Shown: piece after piece, positions 42,232-44,220 of the stretch
How positions within the stretch are numbered: the first letter of the stretch is position 1
Layout of the letters: each line of letters opens with the position of its first letter
DNA from: Ilumatobacter sp.
Lineage (GTDB): Bacteria > Actinomycetota > Acidimicrobiia > Acidimicrobiales > Ilumatobacteraceae
Direction of reading: 5' to 3'
NCBI RefSeq assembly: GCF_030065885.1
Contig: NZ_JASJCS010000027.1
Span: 1 to 44,220, forward strand
Length of the DNA stretch: 44,220 bases
The notes under the pieces: model-generated
Seen by the model: the letters and a program-made list of their open reading frames with translations, nothing else
Database searches by the model: none
What the model was told of the DNA's origin: nothing
Translations under genes and position numbers: made by a program

Positions 42232-43688
42232 TCGTCGATCTCCTCGGCCATCAGCTCGATCACGAAGCGGGCACCGGGTTCACCGTCGGCGCGGTCCTCG
42301 ACCCAGACCCGGCCGCCGTGCATCCGGACGTGTTCGTCGACGAGCGACAGTCCCAGCCCCGCGCCGTCACTGCCCGCTCGGCGCCCGGCGACGCCGCCGC
42401 GGGCGAATCGCTCGAACACGAGGTCGCGTTCGTGGTCGGGGACGCCGGCGCCGCGGTCCTCGACCACGATGCGGATCCTGCTCACCGGTTCGCTGTCGGG
42501 GTCGACCACCTCGATCGACACCTCGGGTTCGCCGCCACCGTGGATGCGGGCGTTGTCGATCAGGTTGGCGACGACGCGCGCCAACCGGCGTCGATCGCCG
42601 TTGATGAGCACCGCCTCGGCTCGCGGTGCCACCGTGACCGGCGTGTCGGGCTCGCTGCTCACCGCGACGGCCTGGCGGACGAACTCGGCCGCGAGCAGTT
42701 CTTCGAGGTTGAGGCGCACCGCCCCGGCGTCGAACCGGCTGATCTCGAGCAGGTCCCCGACGAGGCCCTGGAAGCGGGTGACGTCGCTCTTCAGCAGGTC
42801 GAGCGCGGCCTGGGCCCGCTCGGGCATCTCGTCGCGGCGGGCGTCCATGACCTCGACCGACGCCGACAGGGTCATCAGCGGCGAGCGCAACTCGTGGCTC
42901 ACATCGGACGCGAACCGACCGTCGCGCTCGATGCGTTCCTGGAGCGCCGAGGCCATGTCGTTGAACGAGTTGGCCAGCACACTCAGATCGGGGTCCTCGG
43001 TGGGTTCGAGGCGGGTGTCGAGCCGCCCGCTGGCGAAGGACTTGGCGGCTTGGGCCGCCACGCCGACCGGGCGAACCGCGCGCCTCGCGGCGAACGAGCC
43101 GGCGAGCACACCCAGCGCGGTCGTGATCAGGGTGCCGAGGACGAGCGAGAGCTGCACGGACTGCAGGGTGTCGCTGACCTCTTCGAGGCTGAAGAACTCG
43201 AAGTACGCGGTCTCGGCATCGAGCAGGAAGCCGACCACGATGTTCGGCTCGGAGTCGACCTCGACGATCATCCGGGAGGCGATGCCCTCGTTGATCACCC
43301 GGTCGATCAACTGCTGCGGCACCTCGTTCTCGTTGTACCCGGGGCGGGCCGAACGCCAGGTGTTCGCATACCAGATCAGCGGGCGCTGCACGCCGAAGCC
43401 CTCGAGCCGGTCCATCGCCGGCTGTGCGTTGGCCGGGCTGCTGCGAAGGGCCTCGATCACGATCGTGCCGCTCAGCCGAGCTGCCTCCTTCGCGGCCTCG
43501 TCGCGCTGCTGGAGCACGCTCGAGCGGGCGAGACCGTACGTGATGAACGCCAGCAGCACGGACAGCATCAGCGCGCCGAGCGTGAACATCAGCAGGATGC
43601 GGCGGCGCAGGCCCCACTTGCGCTTGGACGGCCGCGACGCCTCGGCCGGCGTGTCGGCGGTCGTTTGCTCGTCGGTGACCTTGCTCAT
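42228..43688 (-). CDS. mtrB: Sensor histidine kinase MtrB
   Basis: The 486-aa kinase has a cytoplasmic N-terminus, membrane helix 1 at about residues 30-52, an extracytoplasmic sensor domain (about 53-178), helix 2 at about 179-200 (LSLVLGTLITTALGVLAGSF), a HAMP domain (about 200-252), HisKA with His265 (SDVSHELRSPL), and HATPase_c with NLIDNARIHG, DRGAGVP and GAGLGLSLV. It should phosphorylate MtrA to control envelope and division genes. Start ATG at 43688. It is separated from mtrA by an 82-bp repeat-rich spacer and overlaps lpqB by 4 nt. Confidence 0.93.
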   Translation of the reverse strand: MSKVTDEQTTADTPAEASRPSKRKWGLRRRILLMFTLGALMLSVLLAFITYGLARSSVLQQRDEAAKEAARLSGTIVIEALRSSPANAQPAMDRLEGFGVQRPLIWYANTWRSARPGYNENEVPQQLIDRVINEGIASRMIVEVDSEPNIVVGFLLDAETAYFEFFSLEEVSDTLQSVQLSLVLGTLITTALGVLAGSFAARRAVRPVGVAAQAAKSFASGRLDTRLEPTEDPDLSVLANSFNDMASALQERIERDGRFASDVSHELRSPLMTLSASVEVMDARRDEMPERAQAALDLLKSDVTRFQGLVGDLLEISRFDAGAVRLNLEELLAAEFVRQAVAVSSEPDTPVTVAPRAEAVLINGDRRRLARVVANLIDNARIHGGGEPEVSIEVVDPDSEPVSRIRIVVEDRGAGVPDHERDLVFERFARGGVAGRRAGSDGAGLGLSLVDEHVRMHGGRVWVEDRADGEPGARFVIELMAEEIDE

Positions 43689-43705
43689 GGTCGGAGCCTC
43701 GGCTC

Positions 43706-43780
43706 GTGGTTCACGGCGTGAACCACACGTTCACGGCGTGCGCCGGCCGTTCATGTCGTGAGCGGGTCGTTCACGTCTGG
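43706..43780. repeat. Four 20-bp-period repeats and a 21-bp palindrome between mtrA and mtrB
   Basis: TTCA(C/T)G(G/T)CGTG or a close relative begins at 43710, 43730, 43750 and 43770, exactly 20 bp apart, with unrelated 9-bp spacers. The first copy is inside a perfect palindrome (43706-43726, GTGGTTCACG-G-CGTGAACCAC). The last copy contains the mtrA stop codon. The TTCACGGCG core resembles the mycobacterial MtrA-box consensus as I recall it (GTCACAGCG) at 7 of 9 positions, so autoregulation is possible. An RNA hairpin role is the alternative. Confidence 0.75.
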
Positions 43781-44220
43781 AGGCGGTACCCGAGGCCACG
43801 CACGGTGACGACGTGGCGCGGGTTGGCCGGGTCCTGCTCGACCTTGGTGCGGAGGCGCCGAACGTGCACGTCGACCAGCCGGCCATCGCCGAAGTAGTCG
43901 TACCCCCAGACCTTGTCGAGCAGCGACTCGCGACTGAACACCTTGCCCGGGTTCTCGGCGAGCTCGCACAGCAGGCGGAACTCGGTCTTGGTGAGATGGA
44001 CCTCCTCGCCGCCCCGCAGGACCTTGCCCTCCTCGGGGATCAGCTCGAGGTCGCCGAACACGAGCCGGGCATGGGCGGGCGACGACGGGCGGATCCGGCG
44101 CAGCAGCGCTCTGATCCGCGCCGACAGCTCCTTGGCGGCGAACGGCTTGGTCAGGTAGTCGTCGGCACCCGCTTCGAGGCCGGCGACGATGTCGTGGGTG
44201 TCGTTGCGGGCGGTGACCAT
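43771..44220 (-). CDS. mtrA: Response regulator MtrA (N-terminus outside the window)
   Basis: The visible 149 codons are the C-terminal two-thirds of an OmpR-family regulator. They cover the end of the receiver domain (GLEAGADDYLTKPFAAKELSAR, read in parts, with the conserved Lys-Pro) and the full winged-helix DNA-binding domain (LTKTEFRLLCELAENPGKVF, WGYDYFGDGRLVDVHVRRLR, VRGLGYRL). The Met at the window edge is internal (position of xLTARND), so the true start and the phospho-acceptor Asp lie beyond 44220. The YFGDGRLVDVHVRRLRTKVE stretch is characteristic of MtrA. It is the first gene of the mtrA-mtrB-lpqB operon. Confidence 0.93.
   Translation of the reverse strand: MVTARNDTHDIVAGLEAGADDYLTKPFAAKELSARIRALLRRIRPSSPAHARLVFGDLELIPEEGKVLRGGEEVHLTKTEFRLLCELAENPGKVFSRESLLDKVWGYDYFGDGRLVDVHVRRLRTKVEQDPANPRHVVTVRGLGYRLQT

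Overview
The window is a piece of a very GC-rich actinobacterial chromosome. The mtrA-mtrB-lpqB signalling operon, the PimB-like mannosyltransferase, the group III 6-phosphofructokinase, the many GTG starts and the leaderless promoters all fit Actinobacteria. The secreted repeat proteins fit an Acidimicrobiia/Ilumatobacter-like lineage. That taxonomic guess rests on recognised protein style, not on a search.

Layout. (a) 22-5140, minus strand: a five-gene, nearly gapless operon encoding a Cys-motif lipoprotein, a membrane fusion protein with two peptidoglycan-binding domains, a MacB-type ATPase, a MacB/FtsX permease and an NTF2-like protein. Three 11-bp direct repeats lie in front of it and look like an OmpR-family operator. 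(b) 5231-9539: a ZIP-like membrane protein split by two cyclic-nucleotide-binding domains, divergent from a PAP2-like/kinase-like/UPF0104 fusion. (c) 9589-16370, minus strand: a class III cyclase-AAA-TPR regulator preceded by a 52-aa CxxC protein, an arsenite methyltransferase with an ArsR-like operator, and a NarL-type two-component pair. (d) 16454-26660: an accessory block. It holds a secreted class 3 lipase and a secreted protein that share one repeat module, a CLCA-like metalloprotease-VWA protein, a mucin-like lipoprotein and a TIR-TM-TPR protein, and it ends at a complete tRNA-Pro(TGG) gene. Two partial copies of the 3' half of that tRNA, in the same orientation, lie at 18586 and 20685, so the block looks like tandem elements integrated at tRNA-Pro. 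(e) 26776-38371, mostly plus strand: DUF1269 and beta-propeller proteins, small Cys-rich and YCII-like proteins, QueG, a PimB-like glycosyltransferase, a membrane protein, an SRPBCC protein, ROK glucokinase, an MFS transporter, pyrophosphatase (minus), an AlaC-like aminotransferase, an ACT-domain protein and a methyltransferase. (f) 38382-44220: glycerol kinase, a small membrane protein, 6-phosphofructokinase with a LacI-type operator, then lpqB, mtrB and mtrA (the last cut by the window edge).

How the genes fit together. The first operon is a self-contained export/envelope machine. The cyclase and the double cNMP-binding membrane protein could be the two ends of a cAMP circuit. Glucokinase, glycerol kinase and PFK are central sugar metabolism. 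MtrAB-LpqB is the conserved envelope/division signalling system.

The best candidates for something undescribed are the tRNA-Pro-anchored block (TIR, CLCA-like and mucin-like genes), the ZIP-cNMP fusion, and two regulatory DNA arrays: 11-bp repeats at 5201-5230 and 20-bp-period repeats at 43710-43780. At least ten genes have a -10 hexamer placed 6-8 nt before the start codon, which indicates leaderless transcription.
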